NCBI RefSeq assembly: GCF_003934165.1
Contig: NZ_RKST01000018.1
Coordinates: 55,261 to 119,260 of the forward strand
DNA length: 64,000 nucleotides
DNA from: Borborobacter arsenicus
GTDB taxonomy: Bacteria > Pseudomonadota > Alphaproteobacteria > Rhizobiales > Rhizobiaceae
Direction of reading: 5' to 3'
Shown here: in pieces, positions 16,784 through 26,014 of the stretch
Layout: every line of letters begins with the position of its first letter
How positions within the stretch are numbered: position 1 is the first letter of the stretch
Program-made: the position numbers and the translations under genes
The notes under the pieces: generated by a model
Told to the model about the DNA's origin: nothing
The model's input: only the letters and a program-made list of their open reading frames with translations
Database searches by the model: none

Positions 16784-18352
16784 TCAGGAATTCGCCACGC
16801 CGGGTGGGAGGTCGTAGTCGTCACGGCCCCATTCGCAACGCGCGGCGAAATGGCTGGGAATTTTTCGTATCGTCAGGTTGGGAAAGGCCGAACTCTCGCA
16901 GCGAAATGCCAGGCACATCACCAGGAGGCTGCGATCGGCACCCACGTCCTCACTGAGATGAACGAGTTCCTCGAACAGGAGCACGCGCGGCATGACGAAT
17001 ATGAAGTCGCGTTCGGTGGAATGGCCGTGCTGCCAATAGACCGTCTCGCTCGGCGCATAGGTAAACCCTTCCAGCTTGCACAGCGCCTCGATCAGCATGC
17101 GCTGGTCATAGGAGCGCGAGAGTATCTCTCGTCCATGGGCATCCCGCTCGAGCAGCGACGGCGCGAGGCGAAAATAGCGAAAGCCACCGCCGCCTTGCCA
17201 GCCGGTGGCAGCAGTCACGCCGCCGCCGTCGCTGCCGTCAACCACCTTCCTCAGCCGCGGCAGAACATGGCTATGACAATGATCCCCGCGCTCCACCATG
17301 ATCCAGCGACGGCCCATCTTATGCGCGACCGCACCCGTGGTCCCTGAGCCGGCGAAGGAATCGAGCACCAGATCTCCGGGGCTGGTTGCAATGTCGAGAA
17401 CACGCTTGGCCAGCCGTTCGGGCTTCGGCGTCGTAAAGACATTTTCCGGGCCAAACAGGGCGATGCTTTCCTTCTTGGCCTCCTGATTATGGCCGACCTC
17501 GCTATTGTCCCACCAGCTCCAAGCCGCGACCCCCTCTCGTTCAGACAAGAAATTCTTGATCCGCGGCCGCGCTGTGCCGTCCACCCCGAACCAGATCCGA
17601 TTGTCGGCGAGCAGCGACCGAAACATCGCTTCGACGTTTGCCCAGCAACGACCTGGAGGAGGATCGAAAGCTGCACCAGCAGGCGAGACGATGCGGTACA
17701 TCTGGTTTGGCCGCCAGCCTTGGGCAGTAAAGTCGGTCGAAGTCCAAGGTCCGCGACTATCGCCATCGGGATTCCGATAAGACTTTGACTTGTCTGGTGA
17801 CACCGCCAGCCTGTTGAACGAAAGCTTCGATGCGTCCTTGGCGAATACCAATATGTGATCATGCGCCCCGCCCAGCCCCAAGCGCGCGTCAGGCGAGGTC
17901 CGCTTCTGCCACACCACATTGGCGACGAAGTTGCGGCGGCCGAAGACCTCGTCGCACAGAACCTTCAGATAATGCGCTTCATTGTCGTCGATACTGACCC
18001 AGAGCGACCCATCGGGCGACAGCAGCCGACGGATGATCTCAAGCCGGTCACGCATCAGGCTGAGCCAGATCGAATGTTCCAACCCGTCATCATAGTGAGC
18101 GAAGGCGCTGCCGGTATTGTAGGGCGGATCGATGAAGCAGCATTTCACCTTGCCGGTGAATTCATGTTCCAGTGCCCGCAGCGCCAGGAGATTGTCGCCG
18201 AAGATCAGGCGGTCATCACCGTCCTCTCTGCAATATGAACGCTCATGAACTTCGATCAGGATGCGGGGCTCCAGCCGAGGGCGGTTTTCCTTGTTGACCC
18301 AGACGAGTTCCAGACGCGGCTTACGCGATAGGGATGGGAGTGGCTGCGACAC
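16784..18352 (-). CDS. mod: Type III restriction system methyltransferase Mod
   Basis: Mod recognises the target and methylates adenine at N6, protecting the host and forming the restriction complex with Res. The 522-residue protein has the motif IV tetrad DPPY (75-78) before the AdoMet-binding motif FAGSG (333-337), the beta-class order expected for type III. The roughly 200-residue stretch between the motifs and the C-terminal part would contain the target recognition domain. It is at the short end for Mod proteins. No simple-sequence repeats that would allow phase variation are visible in the gene or its leader. Confidence 0.92.
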   Translation of the reverse strand: MSQPLPSLSRKPRLELVWVNKENRPRLEPRILIEVHERSYCREDGDDRLIFGDNLLALRALEHEFTGKVKCCFIDPPYNTGSAFAHYDDGLEHSIWLSLMRDRLEIIRRLLSPDGSLWVSIDDNEAHYLKVLCDEVFGRRNFVANVVWQKRTSPDARLGLGGAHDHILVFAKDASKLSFNRLAVSPDKSKSYRNPDGDSRGPWTSTDFTAQGWRPNQMYRIVSPAGAAFDPPPGRCWANVEAMFRSLLADNRIWFGVDGTARPRIKNFLSEREGVAAWSWWDNSEVGHNQEAKKESIALFGPENVFTTPKPERLAKRVLDIATSPGDLVLDSFAGSGTTGAVAHKMGRRWIMVERGDHCHSHVLPRLRKVVDGSDGGGVTAATGWQGGGGFRYFRLAPSLLERDAHGREILSRSYDQRMLIEALCKLEGFTYAPSETVYWQHGHSTERDFIFVMPRVLLFEELVHLSEDVGADRSLLVMCLAFRCESSAFPNLTIRKIPSHFAARCEWGRDDYDLPPGVANS

Positions 18353-18602
18353 GACGTCTTCCAGTTGTATTCTTCGTCAACACAACTATAGAGTTTATAT
18401 TTCTAAAACACCACCACAATCTTCAACCATTAATTGCATCTGGTTGCCGCCTCTTGCGAAGCCCAGATGAGGTGCGCATTGCGCCAGCGGCTTGCCCCGG
18501 CCCGTTTTTTTTACTATCCGCAAGCTCGGCAACAAGCACGACAAGGGCGGAGCCCCGCCCCTTCACTCCCTCGCATCCGCAATCGGAGGATTTTTCAGGA
18601 AA

Positions 18603-19667
18603 ATGGCTCGCATTACCCTCAGACAGCTTCTCGACCATGCCGCCGAGCACAATTACGGCGTGCCCGCATTCAACATCAACAATATGGAACAGGGGCTGGC
18701 CATCATGGAGGCCGCACAGGCGACCCGCTCGCCGGTGATCATCCAGGCAAGCCGGGGCGCCCGCGCCTATGCCAATGACGTGGTGCTGGCCAAGCTGATC
18801 GACGCGCTGGTGGAAATCCATCCCGATATCCCCGTCTGCATGCATCTCGACCACGGCAACAATGAAGCCACCTGCATGACCGCGATCCAGCACGGCTTCA
18901 CCTCGGTGATGATGGACGGCTCGCTGAAGGAAGACGGCAAGTCGCCCGCCGACTATGACTACAATGCCGGCATCACGCGCCGTGTGGTCGATATGGCGCA
19001 TTGGGGCGGCGTGTCGGTCGAAGGCGAGATTGGTGTTCTGGGGTCGCTGGAAACCGGCGGCGGCGAACAGGAAGACGGCCATGGCGCAGAAGGGGCGCTG
19101 AGCCATGACCAGTTGCTGACCGACCCGGAACAGGCCGCACAATTCGTGCGCGACACCCATGTCGATGCGCTCGCGGTCGCCATGGGCACGAGCCACGGTG
19201 CCTACAAGTTCAGCCGCAAGCCTGATGGCGAAGTGCTGGCCATGAACGTCATCGAGGAAATCCACCGCAAGCTGCCCAATACGCATCTGGTGATGCACGG
19301 CTCATCCTCGGTGCCGGAGGAGCTACAGGAGATCATCAACAAATATGGCGGCCAGATGAAGCCGACCTGGGGTGTGCCGGTCGAGGAAATCCAGCGCGGC
19401 ATCAAGCATGGCGTGCGCAAGATCAATATCGACACCGACAACCGCATGGCGTTGACCGGTGCAATCCGCAAGGTGTTGAGCGAAAACCCGAGCGAATTCG
19501 ATCCGCGCAAATATCTGGCCCCGGCCATGGCAGCCATGAAGAAACTTTGCACGGAGCGCTTCGAGCAGTTCAGCACCGCCGGCAACGCCGACAAGATCAA
19601 GCCGATCGCGCTGGCCGAAATGGCCAAGCGCTATCGCTCCGGCAGCCTCGACCCCAAGGTTTCCTGA
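18603..19667 (+). CDS. fba: Class II fructose-bisphosphate aldolase
   Basis: This zinc-dependent enzyme interconverts fructose 1,6-bisphosphate and two triose phosphates in glycolysis and gluconeogenesis. The ATG at 18603 ([16 protein letters not shown]) gives 354 residues, typical of the Calvin-cycle subtype. Metal ligands sit in MHLDHGNN and in the later SHG and MHGSSSVP segments; the catalytic region GEIGVLG is intact. The in-frame extension from 18492 has no family similarity. Its 250-base leader is divergent from mod. A rhizobial repeat follows the stop by three bases. Confidence 0.95.
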   Translation: MARITLRQLLDHAAEHNYGVPAFNINNMEQGLAIMEAAQATRSPVIIQASRGARAYANDVVLAKLIDALVEIHPDIPVCMHLDHGNNEATCMTAIQHGFTSVMMDGSLKEDGKSPADYDYNAGITRRVVDMAHWGGVSVEGEIGVLGSLETGGGEQEDGHGAEGALSHDQLLTDPEQAAQFVRDTHVDALAVAMGTSHGAYKFSRKPDGEVLAMNVIEEIHRKLPNTHLVMHGSSSVPEELQEIINKYGGQMKPTWGVPVEEIQRGIKHGVRKINIDTDNRMALTGAIRKVLSENPSEFDPRKYLAPAMAAMKKLCTERFEQFSTAGNADKIKPIALAEMAKRYRSGSLDPKVS

Positions 19668-19670
19668 CCC

Positions 19671-19773
19671 TAGAGCCGTTCTGATTCAAACGGAATCGAG
19701 GAACGGCTCTAAGCTTTTATTTTACGCATTTCCGGACGCAAAACCGTTTCACACTTTTGCTGGAAATGCTCTA
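19671..19773. repeat. Rhizobial intergenic palindromic repeat, copy A
   Basis: The element starts with TAGAGCCGTTC and pairs with GAACGGCTCTA at 19701-19711, with an inner GATTC/GAATC pair; a second part has ATTTCC pairing with GGAAAT and contains CAAAACCGTTTCACACTTTT. The final CTCTA is the TAG stop codon of the minus-strand ATPase. Copies B (37351) and C (62381) share the TAGAGC end, and C shares the AAAACCGYTTCACACTTTT core. Such mosaic repeats are frequent in Mesorhizobium/Brucella-type genomes. Confidence 0.8.
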
Positions 19774-20550
19774 AAGCCGCAGGCGCGGAACGGCGCTTAT
19801 CAGCGCCTTTCCGGTTGCCGATCGAGGATTTTCGATGACCTCCTGCGCGGGGCCGATCTCGACGATCCGCCCCGCCTCCATGATGGCGATGCGGTGGGCG
19901 ACGGCGCGCACCACCGCCAGATCATGCGATACGAAGATGTAGGCGATGCCGTCTTCGCGCTGGAGATCGACCAGCAATTGAAGGACCTGGCCTCGCACCG
20001 ACATGTCGAGCGCCGAAACCGCCTCGTCCAGCACGATCAGATCCGGTTTGGTGGCAAGCGCCCGGGCGACGGCGACACGCTGGCGCTGGCCGCCGGAAAT
20101 TTCGTGGATTGCACGGCCGGCAAGGCTGGCATCCAGCCCCACACGCTCAAGCAGGCCGGCAATGGCTGTCTTTCGGCCATGACGATCCATCCTGCCATGG
20201 ATGCGTAGCGGATCGTCCAACGCGCCGGCGACCGTGGCGCGCGGGTTGAAGGCTGCCAGGGGCTCCTGAAACACCATCTGGATGCGCGCACGCATTGCAC
20301 GCAGCCTCGCGCCCTTCAACGCAAGCAGATCGACGCCGGCAAACCGGACGCTTCCACCATCCGGCTCGATCAGCCGCAACAGGATACGGGCCAATGTGGA
20401 TTTTCCGCTGCCGGAAGGTCCGACCAGGCCAAGCGTTTCGCCCGCTGCGATATCGAAGGAAGCGTGGTCGAGCGCCACGACGCGCCCTCCCCCCTTGGCA
20501 AAGGTCTTCGACAGATCCGCAGCGACCAGAAGCGGCGTCATGCCCATCAT
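19771..20550 (-). CDS. Peptide-type ABC transporter ATPase (DppF/OppF family)
   Basis: This is the second ATPase of a peptide/nickel-type importer. The 259-residue protein has Walker A GPSGSGKST, the signature ISGGQRQRVAVARALA and Walker B LIVLDEAVSALDM; the usual DEPTSALD reads DEAVSALD, common in DppF. The first ATG (20550) overlaps the stop of the upstream ATPase gene in an ATGA arrangement. The TAG stop is formed by the end of the repeat at 19671-19773, and the protein lacks the zinc-finger-like C-terminal tail of many OppF proteins. Confidence 0.92.
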   Translation of the reverse strand: MMGMTPLLVAADLSKTFAKGGGRVVALDHASFDIAAGETLGLVGPSGSGKSTLARILLRLIEPDGGSVRFAGVDLLALKGARLRAMRARIQMVFQEPLAAFNPRATVAGALDDPLRIHGRMDRHGRKTAIAGLLERVGLDASLAGRAIHEISGGQRQRVAVARALATKPDLIVLDEAVSALDMSVRGQVLQLLVDLQREDGIAYIFVSHDLAVVRAVAHRIAIMEAGRIVEIGPAQEVIENPRSATGKALISAVPRLRL

Positions 20551-21329
20551 GCCGGATACCCTGAAACAAGCGGCGGCGTGTCAAGGTCTATATGACTTGC
20601 CAGGAGCCTTGCCGTGTAGCCTGCCTGCGGGCGGGCCAACACGCGGGAGGCATTGCCAGCCTCCACGATACGGCCATCGTGGAACACGGCGATGCGGTCG
20701 GCAAAGCCTGATGCCAGCGCGATGTCGTGGGTGATGAACAGCAGAGTCATACCTGCCTCGCGGATCAGCCCATCGAGCAGCCCGATTATCTGGGCCTGAA
20801 CCACCGTATCGAGCGCGCTGGTCGGCTCATCGGCAATCAGCAGTCGTGGCCGTGCGGCAATTGCGGCCGCTATCGCGAGACGCTGACGCTGACCGCCGGA
20901 AAACTGATGCGGATAAGCATGAAGGGCCCGGTGAGGCTCCGGCATGCGCACGCGCTCCAGCAGATGCAGCGTATACTCATAGGCCTCACCCCAACCCAAT
21001 TCGAGATGATGCCGCGCCACCTCGGCGATCTGCTCGCCAATGGTCAGGACCGGATTGAAACTCGGCCCCGCATCTTGGAACAGAAAGCCGATGTCACGGC
21101 CCGGCTGAGGTGCGTGACCTAGCCTCGGCCATTTGATCTTTCCGGTGCAGGCGGCCTCATCCGGCAGAAGTCCCGCCACTGCCAGGGCCAGGGTGCTTTT
21201 GCCCGAACCGCTTTCGCCGATGATGGCAAGGCGTTCGCCCAACAGTATGTCCAGGTCAATCCCGGCGAGGGCCATGGCGTCGTCATAGCGAACGCCAAGG
21301 TCACGGATGCTGGCAAGAATCTCCGTCAT
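20547..21329 (-). CDS. Peptide-type ABC transporter ATPase (DppD/OppD family)
   Basis: This is the first ATPase of the importer. I start it at ATG 21329 (MTEILASIRDLGVRY), which overlaps the permease stop as ATGA; the long in-frame extension to 22217 is only the permease gene read in the wrong frame. The 260-residue product has Walker A GESGSGKST, signature FSGGQRQRLAIAAAIA, and Walker B LLIADEPTSALD. The Q-loop (FLFQDAGPSFNP) is typical of the peptide/nickel group. Confidence 0.93.
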   Translation of the reverse strand: MTEILASIRDLGVRYDDAMALAGIDLDILLGERLAIIGESGSGKSTLALAVAGLLPDEAACTGKIKWPRLGHAPQPGRDIGFLFQDAGPSFNPVLTIGEQIAEVARHHLELGWGEAYEYTLHLLERVRMPEPHRALHAYPHQFSGGQRQRLAIAAAIAARPRLLIADEPTSALDTVVQAQIIGLLDGLIREAGMTLLFITHDIALASGFADRIAVFHDGRIVEAGNASRVLARPQAGYTARLLASHIDLDTPPLVSGYPA

Positions 21330-22156
21330 GCCCGTATCCTTCGGCGTGCCAGGGCCTCGCCGAGCCCTTCCGAAAAAAGATAGATGCCGAGCACCGTCAG
21401 CACGAGGCCGATGCCCGGAATGATGGAAAGGAAGGGCGCGGTGCGCAGCACGTTGCGCCCCTCCGCAATCATCGAGCCCCAGGTGACGAGATTGGGGTCG
21501 CCCAAGCCGAGGAAGGACAGGGCCGCTTCCGTCAGCACCGCGCCCGCGACGATGACGGAACCGAGCGCCAACACGGGCGGCAGCGCATTGGGCAGGACCT
21601 CGCGGATGGCGATTTCCAGCGGATGCATGCCGATGACGCGCGCGGCCGCCACATAGTCGCGCTCCCGGATCGAAAGCACCTCGGCGCGGGCAAGGCGCGC
21701 AGGGCCGGTCCATGCACCAAGTGCAATCGCGAGAATGACCACAAGAAGCGACGCCCCGACGACGCTGACGAAAGCCAGAGCAAGCAGGAAGCCGGGCACG
21801 ATCTGGAAAGCGTCGACGATGCGCATCAGTGCCTCGTCGACGATCCCGCCGGCAAAGCCCGCGATGGTTCCGACAAGCGCCCCGACGACCATTGCCACCA
21901 GGGTTGCCGCAATACCGACGGCCAGCGACGCACGCGCGCCATGCATCAACCCCGCCAGCACGTCGCGCCCAAGCCGGTCTGTGCCGAGCGGAAAGGCCCT
22001 GTCCTGAAACGGCGGCAACAATGCCGGCCCGGCGATGGACAGCGGGTCGCGCGGAAAAAAGACCGACGCCAGCAGCGCCACCGATATGAGCAGGCCAAGC
22101 AGGACAAGCCCGGCGACGCCTTCCGGCGAACGGAGAAACCGGATCAGCAGGGTCAT
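21326..22156 (-). CDS. Peptide-type ABC transporter permease (DppC family)
   Basis: This inner-membrane permease of 276 residues has a membrane helix at about 17-37 and the BPD_transp_1 domain after about residue 75. The loop that contacts the ATPase, EVLSIRERDYVAAARVIGMHPLEIAIREVLPN (here in two parts around residue 165-195), carries the EAA-like signature. The segment FPLGTDRLGRDVLAGLMHGAR is the usual DppC landmark before the transport domain. Start and stop overlap both neighbours by four bases, showing translational coupling. Confidence 0.92.
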   Translation of the reverse strand: MTLLIRFLRSPEGVAGLVLLGLLISVALLASVFFPRDPLSIAGPALLPPFQDRAFPLGTDRLGRDVLAGLMHGARASLAVGIAATLVAMVVGALVGTIAGFAGGIVDEALMRIVDAFQIVPGFLLALAFVSVVGASLLVVILAIALGAWTGPARLARAEVLSIRERDYVAAARVIGMHPLEIAIREVLPNALPPVLALGSVIVAGAVLTEAALSFLGLGDPNLVTWGSMIAEGRNVLRTAPFLSIIPGIGLVLTVLGIYLFSEGLGEALARRRIRA

Positions 22157-23142
22157 GCAGATGTCTCCGCCGCACCCACCCTCGGGTCCAGCAAAGCATA
22201 GGCAGCATCGACGACAAGATTGGCGATCATCACCATCACCGCGCTGACGATGATGATTGCCACCAGCAGCGGCGCATCGCGAAGGGCCACGGCCTCCTGC
22301 GCCAGCCTGCCGAAACCTGGAATTGCAAATACGCTCTCGATGACGACGCTACCGCCGAGCATGGAGGCTGCCTGCAGCCCAAGCATGGTAACGACCGGCA
22401 GCAGTGCGGTGCGCGCGACATGTCGCAGCACGATGCGCCGGCGGACAAGCCCCCTGGCACGGGCGGCAAGCGCATAGTCTTGCCGCCAAGCCTCCGCCAT
22501 GCCGGCGCGCATCATCCGCAGAAACAGCGCCAGATAGATGAAGCCCAATGCACAGACCGGCAGCACCAGATGCCATGCAATGTCGAGGGCACGGGCAAGT
22601 CCTTGCTTGCCAGACGCAATGGTCTCGATGCCGGCGGTAGGGAACCAGCGCAACTGAACAGCGAAGACGATGCTCAATACCAGGCCCAGCCAGAAGCTTG
22701 GAATGGCGTAGAGCGAAAGCGAACCGACCGACAGGATGCGGTCGCAGGCGCTGCGAGGCCTTGCCCCGGCAAGGATACCCAGAAGTGTTCCGAGGCTGAA
22801 TGCCAGGGCGGTTGCGCTGCCCATAAGCCAGAGCGTGTTCGGCAAGCGTTCGAAGATGACTGCGCTTATCGGCCGGTTGAAAGCCACCGACCAGCCCAGG
22901 TCGAGTTGCGCCAGCGCCGTCAGATAAAGCCACAACCGCGCAAACAAGGACCTGTCCAGCCCATAGCTTTCGCGCAGCGACTGAACCAAAGCAGGATCGC
23001 CGCCGCCGATCGACAGGACATAGGCATCGACAGCATCTCCCGGCGCGGCTTCAAGCAGAAAGAAGGCACCGACGATGACGATCAGCAGCACGACAATGCT
23101 GCCGACAGCCCGTCGACGCAGCAGAAGGAAGGCGCGTTTCAT
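22153..23142 (-). CDS. Peptide-type ABC transporter permease (DppB family)
   Basis: This 329-residue inner-membrane permease has six predicted helices. Family landmarks are the N-terminal helix, the periplasmic AAPGDAVDAY segment, LRESYGLDRSLFARLWLYLT, and the ATPase-contacting loop with RQDYALAARARGLVRRRIVLRHVAR. It starts 48 bases after the binding-protein gene and overlaps DppC by four bases, so the operon order is binding protein, DppB, DppC, DppD, DppF. Confidence 0.92.
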   Translation of the reverse strand: MKRAFLLLRRRAVGSIVVLLIVIVGAFFLLEAAPGDAVDAYVLSIGGGDPALVQSLRESYGLDRSLFARLWLYLTALAQLDLGWSVAFNRPISAVIFERLPNTLWLMGSATALAFSLGTLLGILAGARPRSACDRILSVGSLSLYAIPSFWLGLVLSIVFAVQLRWFPTAGIETIASGKQGLARALDIAWHLVLPVCALGFIYLALFLRMMRAGMAEAWRQDYALAARARGLVRRRIVLRHVARTALLPVVTMLGLQAASMLGGSVVIESVFAIPGFGRLAQEAVALRDAPLLVAIIIVSAVMVMIANLVVDAAYALLDPRVGAAETSA

Positions 23143-23190
23143 CCAGCCCGGAGCCTCGGAATCAGAACCTAAATGGCAATCCCGAGCCTA

Positions 23191-24804
23191 TCATGATTCC
23201 AGCGCGGTATCGGCCCAGTTGGAAACCGCCCAGCGCGGATTGTTGGAGACATTGCTGACCTTCGCGCTGGCCACGGTGATGAAGCCCCACTCCGCGACAT
23301 TGATGAGCGGCAGGTCTTCCGCGACCATTCTCTGGAACTGGCGAAACAGTTCGGTACGGGCAGCAACATTCACCGTTTCGTTGGCCTTGTCGATCAGCGC
23401 GTCGAGCTGCGTATTGGCATAGCCGCCCTGGTTGGAAAAGGGCACGCCAGCGGGAGTACCGCTCCTTACCAGAATGGTGGTGGAGATAGCCGGATCCCCA
23501 CGGAAAACGGTCGGTGCAACGGCGAGATCGAAATCGTGATCGGTATAGACCGCCTTCTGGTGGGCGGCGGAATCATTGTTGACGATCCGGGCGTCGATGC
23601 CAATTACGGCAAGTGCCTGACGCAGATAGTCGCCGAACTGCCTTGTTTCGCCGAAATAGGGCGCCGGAAGCAGCTTCAGCGAAAAGCGCTTGCCATCCGC
23701 ACCCTTGGTGTACCCGGCCTCATCCAGCAGGGCGTTGGCCCTGGCAGGATCGAAGGGATAGGCCGGCACGTCCGATGTATAGAATTCAGGAGCGTTCTGC
23801 GGAATGATCCCGGTCGAGGACTGAGCATAGCCAAGGAATATCGTCTTGACGACGAAATCCTTGTCGATGGCATGGGCGATGGCCTGCCGCACCTTGAGGT
23901 CGGCCAGTTCCTTGCGGCGGTGATTGATTTCGACGGCAAGCTGATAAGTGAGCGCCTCGTAGCCCTTGGAGTAGACCTTCAACCCCTCCACCTTCGAGAT
24001 GCGCTCCAGATCCGCCAGCGGCACCTGGCTGAAGGCGGCAAGCTGGATTTCCCCTGCCTCCAGCGCGCCAGCGGCAGCCGCCCGGTCCGGCAGCACGCGG
24101 TAGACGATCTCATCGAGATAAGGCTTGTCCTCGCCCCAATAGGCGTCATTGCGTTCTAGCCGGTAATATTCGCCCGGCTTGTGTTCCGCTAATTTGAACG
24201 GGCCGGTGCCGATCAACTGGTTATTGGCGGGACTTGCGGCAATGTCATCCATCCCTTCGAAGACATGCCTGGCGACGACGCTCGTTACCACCGGAAGTGA
24301 ATTGCGGATAAGCTGGAAGGGGGTCGGCCTCGAAAACCTGAACACCGCCGTGTGATCGTCCGGCGTATCGACGGCTTGCAGATTGGCAAATACCAGCCGC
24401 CCGAGATTCTGCTGCTTCTTCCAGACCTCCAAGGCCGAGAAAGCGACATCGGCAGAAGTAAAGGGCGTCCCGTCATGCCAGACAACGCCTTCGCGCAACC
24501 TGAAGGTTACCGACAATCCATCACTCGAGCCTTCCCAGTTGGTCGCAAGGCGCGGTTCCAACCCGTCCTTGCCCTCGAACGATGCTTCGGCGAGCGGTTC
24601 GATCACCTTGCTTGAGATGAAGAAGACGCCGTTGGACGCGACAATCGCCGGATTGAGGTTCCTCGGCTCCGAATCCGCTGCAACGATCAGGCGCCCGCCC
24701 TTCGCCACCGCCTGGGCAAAACCGTACCGCGGCAGGGCCGCCGAGGCCATGACGAGCGCCGAACTATGAAGAAGCGCGCGGCGGGACAAGCTGATCTGAA
24801 CCAT
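23191..24804 (-). CDS. Extracellular solute-binding protein, family 5, with Tat-type signal
   Basis: This periplasmic receptor captures the substrate of the ABC transporter. I chose ATG 24804, six bases after GGAG, giving 537 residues; the open frame continues to 25104 without a good ribosome-binding site. The N-terminus SLSRRALLHSSALVMASAAL is a twin-arginine signal with cleavage near YGFAQA. The SBP_bac_5 body has WEGSSDGLSVTFRLREGVVWHDG and the later KVRQAIAHAIDK motif. The ligand is probably a peptide or similar oligomer; opine or glutathione types cannot be excluded. Confidence 0.92.
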   Translation of the reverse strand: MVQISLSRRALLHSSALVMASAALPRYGFAQAVAKGGRLIVAADSEPRNLNPAIVASNGVFFISSKVIEPLAEASFEGKDGLEPRLATNWEGSSDGLSVTFRLREGVVWHDGTPFTSADVAFSALEVWKKQQNLGRLVFANLQAVDTPDDHTAVFRFSRPTPFQLIRNSLPVVTSVVARHVFEGMDDIAASPANNQLIGTGPFKLAEHKPGEYYRLERNDAYWGEDKPYLDEIVYRVLPDRAAAAGALEAGEIQLAAFSQVPLADLERISKVEGLKVYSKGYEALTYQLAVEINHRRKELADLKVRQAIAHAIDKDFVVKTIFLGYAQSSTGIIPQNAPEFYTSDVPAYPFDPARANALLDEAGYTKGADGKRFSLKLLPAPYFGETRQFGDYLRQALAVIGIDARIVNNDSAAHQKAVYTDHDFDLAVAPTVFRGDPAISTTILVRSGTPAGVPFSNQGGYANTQLDALIDKANETVNVAARTELFRQFQRMVAEDLPLINVAEWGFITVASAKVSNVSNNPRWAVSNWADTALES

Positions 24805-25183
24805 CTTCAACTCCGAAACAGCCGGCAACCCGTCGGCGAGCAATTGAGCCCTGCATTTCAGCAGCGCGGCATAATCGGCGCCAGCAAAGAAATCCCGCAG
24901 AGGCGGCGCGAAAGGAAATTCCCGCGCTGTTGGCATTGTGTCCCGGCTACTACGAAAAACAATGGCCCATAATATGCAATCGGCTGGCCCTGCTTGCCGA
25001 GGGAGTAGTGACGGGGCCAAAAGGCGAGGCTCTGGTCCTTCGCTGCGCCTTCTGTTGCAGAATCGTCGCGCTCGGCGATTCTCCGCCGCCTTACGGCCGA
25101 TCACCCCTTCGCTGTAATTGACAACGTTCTGTTAACGCCTTTAATCTTTCGTTAACAAATTGCGGCAAACGGGGCCTGGGGCA
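24805..25183. other. Intergenic region between the binding protein and the BTLCP gene
   Basis: These 379 bases separate two divergent genes. The plus-strand promoter at 25118-25146 is the only clear element. The minus-strand frame stays open through 24805-25104 but shows no family similarity and no good start, so I regard it as the leader of the ABC operon. No RNA gene or repeat was seen. Confidence 0.5.
25118..25146 (+). promoter_or_regulatory. Sigma-70 type promoter upstream of the BTLCP gene
   Basis: TTGACA (25118-25123), 17 bases, TTAATC (25141-25146). It would start transcription near 25153, about 30 bases before the ATG at 25184. Confidence 0.5.
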
Positions 25184-25831
25184 ATGAACTCCTCATCGGT
25201 GACGGAGCGCGCGACAGGGCGTGCTATATTTCTTGCCGGGCTGCTGACCGCGGCCTTCACGGCCACGACGCTTGTCGCGGCTCCGATGACGACCGGCGGC
25301 CTGACTTCGCAGCCGATCGGCCATTATGAATTCTGCCGGGCCAATCCCGCTGAATGCTCGTTGCGCTTGCGGCCTACAAATCCGGAACGCATGACCGATG
25401 CGCTCTGGCAGACGCTTCGCACCGTCAATGCGAAGGTCAATGCCGCCATTCGGCCGATGAATGATTTCGACATCTTCGGCAAGGACGAAGTGTGGGCCTA
25501 CCCTGTCGACGGCGTCGGCGATTGCGAGGACTACGTGCTGGAAAAGCGCCGGGTGCTGGCAAAAAGCGGGATTTCGCTCGGCAATCTTCTCATCACCGTT
25601 GTGCGCAAGCCGGATGGCGAGGGCCATGCCATCCTCACGGTCCGCACTGATAAGGGCGACTTCGTCCTCGACAATTTGACCAATGCCGTGCGCCAGTGGA
25701 ACGAGACCGGCTATCATTTCCTCAAGCGTCAGGCCTCCACCCACACCGGGCATTGGGTCAGCATCAGGGAAGGCCAGGCGCCGCTGGTCGCATCGGTCCA
25801 GTCGGGTTCGACAAAACCTCAAGCAAAGTAG
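25184..25831 (+). CDS. Bacterial transglutaminase-like cysteine proteinase (BTLCP)
   Basis: BTLCP proteins (PF06035) are periplasmic proteases; in Pseudomonas the relative LapG cleaves a large adhesin under c-di-GMP control, but most rhizobial members are uncharacterised. I start at ATG 25184 (MNSSSVTERATGRAIF) rather than an upstream TTG at 25160. The 215-residue product has a signal peptide or anchor at about 11-33 and the triad Cys114 (GVGDCEDYV), His148 (GEGHAIL) and Asp163 (FVLDN). No LapD or adhesin gene is in the window. A good promoter lies just upstream. Confidence 0.87.
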   Translation: MNSSSVTERATGRAIFLAGLLTAAFTATTLVAAPMTTGGLTSQPIGHYEFCRANPAECSLRLRPTNPERMTDALWQTLRTVNAKVNAAIRPMNDFDIFGKDEVWAYPVDGVGDCEDYVLEKRRVLAKSGISLGNLLITVVRKPDGEGHAILTVRTDKGDFVLDNLTNAVRQWNETGYHFLKRQASTHTGHWVSIREGQAPLVASVQSGSTKPQAK

Positions 25832-25933
25832 CTGACGCCGAAAACTTTGTGATGCAGTCTATTTTTTGCGAGACGCACCTCATTCCTTCCCGTCCCGCCT
25901 GAAGTAAACGGCGAGAACTAATCCATTCTGTGC

Positions 25934-25947
25934 TTGCGCTTGGACAA
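25934..25947 (+). promoter_or_regulatory. Candidate NnrR/FNR-family box upstream of nirK
   Basis: TTGCGCTTGGACAA has the TTG-N8-CAA form recognised by Crp/FNR-type nitric-oxide regulators (NnrR/DNR) that switch on denitrification genes. It lies about 68 bases before the ATG at 26015, a sensible distance for an activator at about -40. The inner bases are only partly symmetric, and the regulator gene is not in the window. Confidence 0.5.
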
Positions 25948-26014
25948 AGTTGCGCAGGCCGTCTTCTCCTACACTTCATCTTTACCTTCTCAGGACGCAA
26001 GGATGGAGTTTCTT

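Noticed and set aside
21330..22217. N-terminal extension of the DppD-type ATPase frame
   Set aside because: The stretch is the DppC permease gene read out of frame; the ATPase starts at 21329 with an ATGA overlap.
24805..25104. Longer start for the family 5 binding protein
   Set aside because: A good Shine-Dalgarno precedes ATG 24804 and the Tat signal begins there; the extension has no match I recognise.
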